Shown piece after piece: positions 1 through 6,865 of a DNA stretch of 13,198 nt (position 1 is the stretch's first letter; each line of letters opens with the position of its first letter). The notes beneath the pieces are model-generated. The model made no database searches and was not told where the DNA came from. It saw nothing but the letters and a program-made list of their open reading frames with translations. The translations under genes were made by a program, and so were the position numbers. The stretch is from a candidate division NC10 bacterium CSP1-5 (GTDB lineage Bacteria > Methylomirabilota > Methylomirabilia > Methylomirabilales > CSP1-5), in the NCBI GenBank assembly GCA_001443495.1, contig LDXR01000030.1, forward strand, positions 1-13,198, in the 5' to 3' direction.

Positions 1-1
1 C

Positions 2-1261
2 GAAGGGGAGGAGCGCCTGCCGCCGCCCTCGCCCCCCAAACGACCCCCCCGCCAGGGACAGCCCTCGATCGACGAACTGCTCCAGGAGGGCCAGGAGGTG
101 CTGGTCCAGGTGGCCCGAGAGCCTTTGGGCACGAAGGGGGCCCGGATCACCTCACACATCACCCTCCCGGGCCGCTATCTGGTCTACATGCCCACCGAGC
201 AGCACATCGGCATCTCTCGGAAGATCGAGAGTGAAGGGGAGCGGGCCCGCCTCCGCCAGATCGTGCAGGAATTGACCACGGGGACCGAGGGGGTGATCGT
301 CCGCACCGCGGGGATGGGAAGAAAACGCGATGAGATCGCCGCCGATCTGCAGTTTCTCCGCTCTCTCTGGCGACAGATCAGGGCGCGGGCCGAGACGGTC
401 ACGGCGCCTGCCCTGGTCCAACGGGATCTCGATCTCGTCTTTCGGATCTTCCGCGACCTCTTCACCCGCGATGTCACGCGGCTGGTGGTGGACAACGAAG
501 GGGAGTATGAACGGTGTGTAGAGTTTGTCGAGTCGCTGTTCCCCGATCTGCGCTCTCACCTCTTCCTCTACACCGAGGAGGAGTCCATCTTTCGGTCCTT
601 CGGGGTCGAGCGCGAGATCGAAAAAGCCCTGCGGCCCAAGGTCTGGCTGAAATCGGGGGGGTATCTCGTCATCGAGGAGACCGAGGCGTTGGTCTCGATC
701 GATATCAACACCGGTCGCTATGTCGGCAAACACGACTTCGAGGAGACCGTCTTCAAGACCAATCTGGAAGCGGCGCGGGAGATTGCCCGTCAGGTGCGCC
801 TCAGGGACCTGGGGGGGATTGTCATCATCGACTTCATCGACATGGCAAAGCAGGATCACCGGGACCGGGTGGTCGCCGACCTCAAGGAGTACCTCAAATC
901 CGACCGCTCTCCCACCAACGTCGCTCTCCTCTCGGAATTGGGCCTGGTCGAGATGACCCGCAAGCGGGTCAAGCAGGGTCTCATTCGCTCCCTCAGCGTG
1001 AGCTGTCCCAACTGCGGGGGAACCGGCCTGCTCCGGGCCATCCCCTCGATCGCCCATCAGGTTCTGCGGGAGGCGGAGTGGCTGATGGTCAAGCGTAAGC
1101 CGGCGCACCTCAAGATCCGCGCCCATGCCGACGTGATCGCGTGGCTCCGGGCCGAGGAGGCGGAGGCGATCGAGGCCTTGCGGCAGAAGTTCGGGACGGA
1201 GATCTCTCTCGTGCCTGAGGAAGGATGGGGCACCGCAAAGTTCCAGGTCTCCGAAGGGTGA
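2..1261 (+). CDS. rng: Ribonuclease E/G family endoribonuclease, 5'-truncated by window edge
   Basis: This is a single-strand-specific endoribonuclease of the RNase E/G family, involved in rRNA maturation and mRNA turnover. The frame is open from base 2 and the true start lies outside the window. The visible part begins in a proline-rich loop inside the S1 domain, then continues through the sensor and DNase I-like catalytic regions. The two metal-binding aspartates are seen in SIDIN (codon 701-703) and in IDFIDM (codon 830-832); by the E. coli RNase E pattern these match D303 and D346. The zinc-link motif CPNCGGTG (cysteine codons 1004-1006 and 1013-1015) follows. The protein ends soon after the small domain, without the long C-terminal scaffold of E. 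coli RNase E, so it is RNase G-like in size. The GTG at 98 is internal, because homology continues upstream of it. RNase G followed by rplU and rpmA is a common gene order. Confidence 0.95.
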   Translation, partial: EGEERLPPPSPPKRPPRQGQPSIDELLQEGQEVLVQVAREPLGTKGARITSHITLPGRYLVYMPTEQHIGISRKIESEGERARLRQIVQELTTGTEGVIVRTAGMGRKRDEIAADLQFLRSLWRQIRARAETVTAPALVQRDLDLVFRIFRDLFTRDVTRLVVDNEGEYERCVEFVESLFPDLRSHLFLYTEEESIFRSFGVEREIEKALRPKVWLKSGGYLVIEETEALVSIDINTGRYVGKHDFEETVFKTNLEAAREIARQVRLRDLGGIVIIDFIDMAKQDHRDRVVADLKEYLKSDRSPTNVALLSELGLVEMTRKRVKQGLIRSLSVSCPNCGGTGLLRAIPSIAHQVLREAEWLMVKRKPAHLKIRAHADVIAWLRAEEAEAIEALRQKFGTEISLVPEEGWGTAKFQVSEG

Positions 1262-1279
1262 CACCCCGGCCATTCATCC

Positions 1280-1350
1280 GCCCCCGTTGCCCCCGATCCC
1301 GGTTCCCGCTGAGCCCCACCCCCGCACCTGAGCAACGGGGGCCCCTTCTT
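1280..1350 (+). terminator. Candidate terminator after the RNase E/G gene
   Basis: An 11-bp perfect inverted repeat pairs GCCCCCGTTGC (1280-1290) with GCAACGGGGGC (1332-1342). It is followed by a short pyrimidine run with a weak T tract, CCCTTCTT. The 41-nt loop is longer than usual for an intrinsic terminator and the T tract is poor. It sits 19 bases after the RNase stop and just before the rplU promoter, which is where the upstream transcript should end. It could instead be only a 3' stability hairpin. Confidence 0.45.
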
Positions 1351-1377
1351 GACAGGCGCAAATATTCCTGATACATA
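1349..1377 (+). promoter_or_regulatory. Sigma70-type promoter of the rplU operon, extended -10
   Basis: A consensus -35 box TTGACA (1349-1354) is separated by 17 bp from a -10 box TACATA (1372-1377). The bases TG at 1369-1370 make it an extended -10. The local sequence is AT-rich in an otherwise GC-rich window. A start near 1384 would give a leader of about 35 nt before rplU. Nothing else this good is seen until 8107, so it probably drives rplU through comF. That transcript length is inferred. Confidence 0.7.
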
Positions 1378-1418
1378 GGAATTTCGGTCCAGCCAGCGAG
1401 GCATCTGGAGGCATCGAG

Positions 1419-1730
1419 ATGTACGCCGTCATAGAGACCGGAGGAAAACAATACCGGGTGGCCCCGGGAGGGGTGATCGCCGTGGAGCGTCTCCCCGGGA
1501 GCGTGGGGGATGTCGTCGAGCTTTCCCGGGTCTTGCTGGTCGGCGAGGGGGAAGAGGTCAAGGTCGGGGCCCCCATCGTCGCAGGGGCGAAGGTGCGCGC
1601 GACTATTGTGGCGCAGGCGCGGGGCCCCAAGATCATGGTTTTCAAGTTCAAGCGGCGGCGAAAGTACCGGCGCAAGACCGGACACCGCCAGGCGCTGACC
1701 CGTCTCCGGGTCGAGGAGATCGTTGCCTGA
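1419..1730 (+). CDS. rplU: 50S ribosomal protein L21
   Basis: L21 is a structural protein of the large ribosomal subunit that binds 23S rRNA. The 103-residue product has the usual family length. Its N-terminus MYAVIETGGKQYRV is the family signature, and its basic C-terminal part (FKRRRKYRRKTGHRQ) carries the rRNA-binding region. The ATG at 1419 is preceded by TGGAGG (1406-1411) at 7 nt. The gene is the first behind the promoter at 1349-1377. No gene for the Prp cysteine protease, found between rplU and rpmA in Firmicutes, is present; the gap to rpmA holds an 8-bp repeat array instead. Confidence 0.98.
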   Translation: MYAVIETGGKQYRVAPGGVIAVERLPGSVGDVVELSRVLLVGEGEEVKVGAPIVAGAKVRATIVAQARGPKIMVFKFKRRRKYRRKTGHRQALTRLRVEEIVA

Positions 1731-1738
1731 GCAAGGCA

Positions 1739-1818
1739 GCTAGAACGCTAGGAAGCTAGTAGGCTCGAACGACGGAAGGCTTTCGCTTCCTAGCCTCCTA
1801 GCATACCAGCATCCCAGC
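1739..1818 (+). repeat. Inverted array of 8-bp units between rplU and rpmA
   Basis: The left arm (1739-1770) is four 8-bp units: GCTAGAAC, GCTAGGAA, GCTAGTAG, GCTCGAAC. The right arm (1787-1818) is four units of the opposite sense: TTCCTAGC, CTCCTAGC, ATACCAGC, ATCCCAGC. Compared as reverse complements, the arms agree at 22 of 32 positions, and unit positions 1, 2, 3, 5 and 7 (GCTnGnAn) agree in every pair. The 16-nt spacer contains GGAAG, which can pair with CTTCC at 1786-1790. A 10-bp perfect inverted repeat (1747-1756 with 1785-1794) is also present, in a different register. The array fills most of the 121-bp gap. Confidence 0.85.
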
Positions 1819-1851
1819 GTCTGATAGCACGGTAGCGAAGCGGAGGAAGAG

Positions 1852-2136
1852 ATGGCGCATAAGAAGGGGATGGGGAGTTCGAGAAACGGCCGCGATAGCC
1901 ACTCGCAGCGGCTCGGGATGAAGGCCTTCTCTGGGCAGACAGTCACGGGCGGGAGCATCCTGGTTCGGCAACGCGGCACCCGATTCAAGCCCGGCTGGAA
2001 CGTCGGGATTGGTCGCGACGATACGCTGTACGCGAAGGTGAGTGGGACCGTTTCCGTCGTAGAGCGGGGAGGCCGAGGTCGTTTTGTGAACGTCACGCCG
2101 GTTTCTGCAGGGGCAACCGCTTCCGATGACCGATGA
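1852..2136 (+). CDS. rpmA: 50S ribosomal protein L27
   Basis: L27 belongs to the large subunit; its N-terminal arm reaches the peptidyl transferase centre. The start [16 protein letters not shown] is the canonical form and lacks the cleavable N-terminal extension of Firmicutes. Conserved stretches [12 protein letters not shown] and [11 protein letters not shown] follow. GGAGG (1842-1846) lies 5 nt before the ATG. At 94 residues it is about ten longer than the usual ~85. The extra C-terminal residues end in SDDR, encoded by the first unit of the downstream 7-bp repeat array, and the stop TGA (2134-2136) is the first three bases of the next unit. The tail therefore looks repeat-derived. Confidence 0.97.
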   Translation: MAHKKGMGSSRNGRDSHSQRLGMKAFSGQTVTGGSILVRQRGTRFKPGWNVGIGRDDTLYAKVSGTVSVVERGGRGRFVNVTPVSAGATASDDR

Positions 2137-2272
2137 CCGCAAACCTTTGACCCACCCGATGACCGTTGACCGATGTCCGATGACCGTAGGCCGGGGAAGG
2201 CGTTCCCGGTTCTATGTCGTCGGTCGTCGGTGATCGGTTTTCGATACACGGTCGCCGGTGGTCAGTCATCGG
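2127..2272 (+). repeat. Inverted array of 7-bp units between rpmA and obgE
   Basis: The left arm has units such as TGACCGA (2127), TGACCGC (2134), TGACCCA (2148), TGACCGT (2160), TGACCGA (2167), TGTCCGA (2174) and TGACCGT (2181). They are in 7-bp register except for one 5-bp step at 2155-2159. The right arm is eight units in perfect register: TCGTCGG (2217), TCGTCGG (2224), TGATCGG (2231), TTTTCGA (2238), TACACGG (2245), TCGCCGG (2252), TGGTCAG (2259), TCATCGG (2266). The outer ends form an 11-bp perfect inverted repeat, CACCCGATGAC (2153-2163) with GTCATCGGGTG (2265-2275). The centre holds CCGGGGAA (2191) facing TTCCCGG (2203). The array covers the rpmA stop and ends just before the obgE start. 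Confidence 0.85.
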
Positions 2273-2273
2273 G

Positions 2274-2288
2274 TGAACACTGTGTTCA
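2274..2288 (+). repeat. Perfect palindrome over the obgE start codon
   Basis: TGAACACTGTGTTCA is a 7+1+7 perfect dyad centred on base 2281. The right half begins with the GTG start codon of obgE. In DNA it resembles an operator half-site pair; in RNA a 5-bp stem with a 5-nt loop could form. No regulator is identifiable from the window, and it may be a by-product of the adjoining repeat array. Confidence 0.5.
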
Positions 2289-3310
2289 TTGATGTTGCCC
2301 GGATCAAGGTTAGAGCGGGCCAAGGCGGAAAAGGCTGCATCAGCTTTCGGCGTGAAAAGTACGTCCCCCGGGGCGGGCCGGACGGAGGGGACGGCGGACG
2401 GGGAGGCAGCATGTATATGGAAGCCTCCCGATCGGTGGGGACCCTCCTCGATCCGAAATACCAACAGGAGTATCGGGCACCACACGGGGGCCATGGACAG
2501 GGGAAGAAGAAGCGCGGTCGTGACGGGGCGGATGTCATCATCCGGGTTCCCCTTGGTACGGTGATTACGGACCAAAAGACGGGGCGGCTCCTCGGGGACC
2601 TCACGGAAGACCGGCAGCAGGTCTTGGTGGCCCGCGGCGGGCGAGGGGGCCGGGGCAACGCGGCCTTTGCTACGTCCACGCGCCGCGCGCCGCGGATCGC
2701 CGAGGAGGGACGGGCGGGCGAGGAGCGAACGCTCCTCTTGGAGCTGAAGCTCCTGGCCGACGTCGGGCTGGTGGGGGTTCCCAATGCCGGTAAGTCCACC
2801 CTTCTGCGGGCCCTGACTGCGGCGCAGCCGAAGATCGCCGATTATCCTTTCACCACTCTCGTCCCCAATCTGGGGGTCCTTGATCTCTCCCTGAACGAGC
2901 GCATGACGGTGGCTGACATCCCGGGGCTCATCGCTGGCGCCTCGGGAGGTGCGGGTCTTGGTCTCGACTTTCTCCGACACATCGAGCGGGTCCGCTTGGT
3001 CGTGCACGTCCTCGATGTCTCGGAGGCTCACGATCCCCTCAAGGCGTTCGAGGTGGTGGAGGAGGAGCTTCGAGCGTACCGTCGTCCCCTCACCGAGCTC
3101 CCGCGACTGGTGGCGGCCAATAAGATCGATCTGCCCCATAAGAAGAATCTGGCGCGCTGCCAGCGCTATTTTGCCGGCCGGGGAATCCCCCTGTACCCCG
3201 TCTCGGCCTTAACGGGAGCAGGTGTTTCCGCCCTCAAGGAAGGACTCCGGCAGAGCCTCAGGCGAGCGCTAGGCCAGAGGGAGAGCGGTGGAGCGCAGAG
3301 AGCTCTGTAA
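2282..3310 (+). CDS. obgE: Obg-family GTPase
   Basis: ObgE is an essential GTPase that binds the 50S subunit and acts in late ribosome assembly and stress response. The glycine-rich Obg fold is seen at the N-terminus (FRREKYVPRGGPDGGDGGRGG), followed by the G domain: G1 GVPNAGKST from about residue 165, switch YPFTTLVPNLG, G3 DIPGL, G4 NKID, and a final SALTG. The 342-residue product ends soon after the G domain and lacks the OCT-type C-terminal domain of some Obg proteins. I chose GTG at 2282 because family members begin (M)FIDxxxI at this point; in-frame GTG codons at 2258 and 2273 would read through repeat sequence. The only Shine-Dalgarno-like run is GGGTGA (2271-2276). The 3' end overlaps proB by 23 nt, which suggests translational coupling. 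Confidence 0.95.
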   Translation: MFIDVARIKVRAGQGGKGCISFRREKYVPRGGPDGGDGGRGGSMYMEASRSVGTLLDPKYQQEYRAPHGGHGQGKKKRGRDGADVIIRVPLGTVITDQKTGRLLGDLTEDRQQVLVARGGRGGRGNAAFATSTRRAPRIAEEGRAGEERTLLLELKLLADVGLVGVPNAGKSTLLRALTAAQPKIADYPFTTLVPNLGVLDLSLNERMTVADIPGLIAGASGGAGLGLDFLRHIERVRLVVHVLDVSEAHDPLKAFEVVEEELRAYRRPLTELPRLVAANKIDLPHKKNLARCQRYFAGRGIPLYPVSALTGAGVSALKEGLRQSLRRALGQRESGGAQRAL

Positions 3311-4424
3311 GCAGGTGCGGCGCCTGGTCGTCAAGGTGGGCTCGGGGGTCCTGTCCGGGGGGACCCTGTGCCTGCAGGCGGAGGCCATCCAGAGCCTCGC
3401 GAAACAGATCGCCTCCGCGACGGCCCGAGGGGCGCAGATCATTTTGGTCTCCTCGGGGGCGGTGATGGCTGGGCTAGAACGGCTCGAGCGGACGGAGAGG
3501 CCGCGCAGCATCCCCCTGAAGCAGGCGGCGGCCGCCGTCGGCCAGAGTGTGCTCATGGCGACCTACGAGGAGGCCTTTCGGCCCTTCGGGATCAAGGTGG
3601 CCCAGATCCTCCTCACCCAGGAAGATCTCCGGGACCGGGTCCGATACCTGAACGCCCGGCACACGCTCTTCACGCTTTTTGACCTCGGGGTCCTTCCCAT
3701 CGTCAACGAAAATGACACCGTGGCCGTCGAGGAGATCAAGTTCGGGGACAACGACATCCTCTCGGCTTTGGTCGCCTCGTTGGTGGATGCGGATCTTCTT
3801 GTGATGCTCACGGACCAGGAAGGGCTGTATACCGCCGATCCCCGCTCTGACCCAGGCGCGCGGTTGATCCCGGTCCTCTCGAGTCCCTTCCCCTCGGACA
3901 CCTTTTGGGCTGGCCCAGCCCGGACAACCGTTGGGATCGGGGGAATGGCCTCCAAAGTGGAGGCGGCCCGCGTGGCGACCGGTGCCCACATTCCGGCGCT
4001 GGTGGCGAACGGTCTCACGGCGGATATCCTCCTGCGCCTCCTGGCCGGCGAGTCCCTGGGAACCCTCTTCCTGCCCCAGGCGGCCAGGATGGGGAGCCGG
4101 AAGCGATGGCTGGCCTTCGCCACCCGTCCCAAAGGAGAAATCCGGGTGGATGCGGGGGCGAAACGGGCTCTCACGGAGCAGGGGCGGAGCCTCCTCCCCT
4201 CAGGAGTCCAGGGGACGATCAAGGCGTTTGCCGCCGGCGATGTGGTATCGATCCTGGGGGCCGAAGGGGAAGAGTTCGCCCGGGGCCTGGTCAACTACAG
4301 CGCGGAAGAGGTAGAACGGATCAAGGGGCGGAAGAGTAGCGAGATAGAGCGGATCCTGGGGTACAAGCACTCTGACGAGGTCATTCATCGGGACAACCTG
4401 GTCATTGTGGAGGGGCGCAGTTGA
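3288..4424 (+). CDS. proB: Glutamate 5-kinase
   Basis: ProB phosphorylates glutamate to gamma-glutamyl phosphate, the first and feedback-controlled step of proline synthesis. The 378-residue product has the amino-acid kinase domain first (VVKVGSG near residue 14, ILVSSGAVMAG, AAAVGQ, NENDTVAVEEIKFGDND, LLVMLTDQEGLYTADP, GIGGMASKVEAA). A C-terminal PUA domain follows from about residue 280 (GEIRVDAGAKRAL, GVQGTIKAFAAGDVVSI, LVNYSAEE). Length and domain order match the E. coli type. The start is GTG at 3288, inside the last 23 nt of obgE, with a purine-rich AGAGGGAGA just upstream. The gene ends in a TTGA overlap with proA. ProB and ProA form a metabolon in known systems, so coupled translation is sensible. 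Confidence 0.97.
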   Translation: MERRELCKQVRRLVVKVGSGVLSGGTLCLQAEAIQSLAKQIASATARGAQIILVSSGAVMAGLERLERTERPRSIPLKQAAAAVGQSVLMATYEEAFRPFGIKVAQILLTQEDLRDRVRYLNARHTLFTLFDLGVLPIVNENDTVAVEEIKFGDNDILSALVASLVDADLLVMLTDQEGLYTADPRSDPGARLIPVLSSPFPSDTFWAGPARTTVGIGGMASKVEAARVATGAHIPALVANGLTADILLRLLAGESLGTLFLPQAARMGSRKRWLAFATRPKGEIRVDAGAKRALTEQGRSLLPSGVQGTIKAFAAGDVVSILGAEGEEFARGLVNYSAEEVERIKGRKSSEIERILGYKHSDEVIHRDNLVIVEGRS

Positions 4425-5686
4425 GGGAGGTGGAGGCGTTAGCCCGTCAGGCGCGGGAGGCGGCGCGGGCCATGGCGCTCGCCTCGACGGAGGTCAAAAA
4501 TCGGGCTCTGAAGGCGATGGCTCAGGGGCTGCTCGATCGCCAGGCCGAGATCCTCACGGCGAACGCGGCTGACCGCGCCGCCGCGGAGGGCCGGGGACAC
4601 CCGCCCGCCTTTCTCGATCGACTCAGACTGAACACCGAGCGGGTCCGGGCGATGGCGCAAGGGCTCCAGGAGGTAGCAGTCCTTCCCGATCCCGTGGGGG
4701 AGGTGACCGGCATGGAGCGCCGCCCCAACGGCCTCTGGGTGGGTCGCATGCGAGTGCCCCTAGGCGTGATCGCCGTCATCTACGAGTCCCGGCCCAATGT
4801 GACCGCCGATGTGGCCGGACTGTGCCTCAAGGCCGGCAACGCGGTCCTCCTACGCGGCGGCTCGGAGGCGATCCGGTCCAATACGGCCATCGCGGCGGTG
4901 CTCACGAGCTGTGCCGAGACCGCGGGCCTCGCGAAAGGGGCCGTCGGGATCGTGGCGACGACTGATCGGGCGGCGGTGCACGCCCTCCTCAAGCTGGATC
5001 GATTCATCGATCTGGTGATCCCCCGGGGCGGGGAGGAGCTGGTCCGGACGGTCAAGGAGGCGTCGACCATCCCTGTGATCGCCCACGAGAAGGGGCTCTG
5101 TCATATCTACGTGGACGCGAGGGCCGATCTCCCTATGGCCGAGGACGTGGTCTGTAACGCCAAGGTGGAGCGGCCGGGGGTCTGTAACGCCGTCGAGACC
5201 CTGCTGGTGCACGGGGAAGTGGCGCGCGCGTTTCTCCCCAAGGTGGCTCAGCGCCTCGCGGCGGCGGGGGTCGAGCTCAAGGGCTGCCCAAGAACGCGGG
5301 CGGTCCTGCCCCATATCGGCGAGGCCACCGAGACCGACTGGGAGACCGAGTATCTCGACCTGATCCTGTCTATCAAGGTCGTGGACTCCTTTGAGGAGGC
5401 GGTGGCGCACATCGGCCGGTACGGCTCTGGCCTGGCGGAGGGGATCGTGACGAGCGACCATGGTCGCGCGCAGCGCTTCCTGCGCGAGGTGGATGCCGGG
5501 GTGGTGTTCGTCAACGCCTCGACCCGGTTTGCCGACGGGGGGGAATTCGGGTTGGGGGCGGAGATCGGCATCAGCACGCAAAAGCTTCACGCCAGAGGCC
5601 CGATGGGGCTCAAGGAACTTACCTGTACGAAATTCATCGTGCTCGGGGAGGGCCAGGTCCGTGACTCCCGCCCCGGAGCGGGTTGA
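4421..5686 (+). CDS. proA: Glutamate-5-semialdehyde dehydrogenase (gamma-glutamyl phosphate reductase)
   Basis: ProA reduces gamma-glutamyl phosphate with NADPH to glutamate semialdehyde, which cyclises and leads to proline. The 421-residue product is full length. Family blocks are GVIAVIYESRPNVTADV, LCLKAGNAVLLRGGSEA, the catalytic-cysteine block VERPGVCNAVETLL (Cys255), VVFVNASTRFADGGEFGLG, and ISTQKLHARGPMGLKEL near the end. The start is TTG at 4421, overlapping the proB stop in TTGA; GGAGGGG (4409-4415) lies 5 nt upstream, which supports this rare start. Its stop TGA (5684-5686) falls inside a degenerate first unit (GTTGAGG) of the 7-bp repeat array that follows. Confidence 0.97.
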   Translation: MREVEALARQAREAARAMALASTEVKNRALKAMAQGLLDRQAEILTANAADRAAAEGRGHPPAFLDRLRLNTERVRAMAQGLQEVAVLPDPVGEVTGMERRPNGLWVGRMRVPLGVIAVIYESRPNVTADVAGLCLKAGNAVLLRGGSEAIRSNTAIAAVLTSCAETAGLAKGAVGIVATTDRAAVHALLKLDRFIDLVIPRGGEELVRTVKEASTIPVIAHEKGLCHIYVDARADLPMAEDVVCNAKVERPGVCNAVETLLVHGEVARAFLPKVAQRLAAAGVELKGCPRTRAVLPHIGEATETDWETEYLDLILSIKVVDSFEEAVAHIGRYGSGLAEGIVTSDHGRAQRFLREVDAGVVFVNASTRFADGGEFGLGAEIGISTQKLHARGPMGLKELTCTKFIVLGEGQVRDSRPGAG

Positions 5687-5777
5687 GGGTTCATAGTTCA
5701 TGGTTCATGGCATGAGAATTCGGGAGGGCCGGCATGTGCTCTCCCTGTCGCTGAACCCTGAACCCTGAACCCTGAAC
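5682..5777 (+). repeat. Inverted array of 7-bp units between proA and nadD
   Basis: The left arm is GTTGAGG (5682), GTTCATA (5689), GTTCATG (5696) and GTTCATG (5703). The right arm is three perfect TGAACCC units (5752, 5759, 5766) plus a partial TGAAC (5773-5777). GTTCATG against the complement GTTCAGG agrees at 6 of 7 positions, so the arms can pair along their length. A small inner hairpin, GGGAG (5722-5726) with CTCCC (5741-5745), sits in the spacer. The array occupies most of the gap. Confidence 0.9.
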
Positions 5778-5789
5778 GGAGCAGGAGCG

Positions 5790-6524
5790 ATGCGCATCGG
5801 CGTGATGGGGGGAACGTTTGATCCGATCCACCTCGGTCATCTGCGGGCTGCCGAGGAGATCTACTGGGCGTTCGCACTGGATCACATCATCTTTGTCCCG
5901 GCGGCCCGTCCCCCCCACAAGGCGGACCAGGACGTGGCAGCGCCCATCCATCGGTACGAGATGGTCTCGTTGGCCACAGTCTTTTCCCCGTACTTCAGCG
6001 TCTCCCCCATCGAAATCAGTCGACCTGGCCGATCCTACTCGGTGGAGACCCTGCGAGAGCTGCTCAAGCTGTACGGTCCTGAGACCCACCTGTGGTTCAT
6101 CATGGGGGTGGACACCTTTCTGGAGATGAGCACCTGGAAGGAGGCGGCGCAGATCCTGCGCCTGGCCCAAGTCGTCGTGACCGCCCGACCCGGCTGGCGT
6201 CTCGACGAGGTAGAGAAGACCCTGACGCCTCGGCAGCGCCGACAGCTCGGCAGCCCCCAGTTCAAGTACCTGAAGATTGCAGAGGTGACTCCGGACCCGA
6301 GTCGCCGGGGGCCGGTCCCGGGACTGGTTCTACTGGTGGAGGTGGTGTCGCTGGACATCTCCTCCACCGAGATCCGACAGCTTGTGGAGGAGGGGCGAAG
6401 CATCCGGTTCCTGGTCCCCGACACCGTGGCCGCGTACATGAGCAAGAACAGACTCTATCAAGGGCGGCGGGAGGCTGCCGGAGAGGGGGTCCAGGGGAGC
6501 TTGCTTGGAGGATGGGAAGAATAG
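5790..6524 (+). CDS. nadD: Nicotinate-nucleotide adenylyltransferase
   Basis: NadD joins nicotinate mononucleotide and ATP to give deamido-NAD in NAD biosynthesis. The nucleotidyltransferase signature GGTFDPIHLGH is at residues 7-17, and the ISSTEIR motif typical of the family is at 190-196. FVPAARPPHK and the HLWFIMGVDTF / STWKE blocks are also present. The 244-residue product is somewhat longer than the E. coli enzyme (about 213) because of a longer region before ISSTEIR and a C-terminal tail (about residues 222-244). That tail overlaps the start of rsfS and includes its upstream purine-rich region. GGAG at 5778-5781 lies 8 nt before the ATG, immediately after the repeat array. nadD next to rsfS is a widely conserved pair. 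Confidence 0.96.
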   Translation: MRIGVMGGTFDPIHLGHLRAAEEIYWAFALDHIIFVPAARPPHKADQDVAAPIHRYEMVSLATVFSPYFSVSPIEISRPGRSYSVETLRELLKLYGPETHLWFIMGVDTFLEMSTWKEAAQILRLAQVVVTARPGWRLDEVEKTLTPRQRRQLGSPQFKYLKIAEVTPDPSRRGPVPGLVLLVEVVSLDISSTEIRQLVEEGRSIRFLVPDTVAAYMSKNRLYQGRREAAGEGVQGSLLGGWEE

Positions 6525-6865
6525 AGCCGGAGCGACTGGTCGATCTAGCAGCGCAGGCAGCCTGGGAGGTCAAGGCGCACAATCCTGTCATCTTGGACCT
6601 CCGGGGGATCTCGAGCCTTGCGGATCATTTTCTGATCTGCAGTGCCGATTCCGACCGGCACGTCCGTGCCATTGCCGATCACATCGGGGAGTGCCTCGAG
6701 AAGGCGCAGGTCCGGATGCATCACCGGGAAGGGTATCCAGAGGCGCGGTGGATTTTGCTTGACTACCATGACCTCATCATCCATATTTTCGACGCAGAAA
6801 CGCGGCGTTACTACAATCTGGAGTGGCTCTGGGGTGATGCGCCCCAGCGGGAGTACCGAGGCTAG
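6512..6865 (+). CDS. rsfS: Ribosome silencing factor RsfS
   Basis: RsfS binds L14 on the 50S subunit and blocks joining of the 30S subunit under nutrient limitation. The 117-residue product contains the conserved core: VILDLRGISSLADHFLICSADSD, HHREGYPEARWILLDYHD and IIHIFDAETRRYYNLEWLWGDAP. The start ATG at 6512 lies 13 nt inside the nadD 3' end. No good in-frame alternative fits the family N-terminus. GGAGG (6507-6511) touches the ATG with no spacing; an alternative, GGGGAG (6494-6499), is 12 nt away. The site is therefore unusual and translation may depend on coupling to nadD. The stop TAG abuts the next ATG directly. Confidence 0.95.
   Translation: MGRIEPERLVDLAAQAAWEVKAHNPVILDLRGISSLADHFLICSADSDRHVRAIADHIGECLEKAQVRMHHREGYPEARWILLDYHDLIIHIFDAETRRYYNLEWLWGDAPQREYRG

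Noticed and set aside
2258-2281. GTG at 2258 as the obgE start
   Set aside because: The added residues come from repeat sequence, and the family begins at the FID motif reached from GTG 2282.
2093-3139. Minus-strand open frame of 348 codons over obgE
   Set aside because: It is antisense to an unmistakable Obg GTPase, and its translation shows no recognisable domain.
5689-5777. tRNA T-arm-like GGTTCA and telomere-like CCCTGAA repeats
   Set aside because: No cloverleaf can be drawn, and the motif is a tandem 7-bp unit inside an operon gap.
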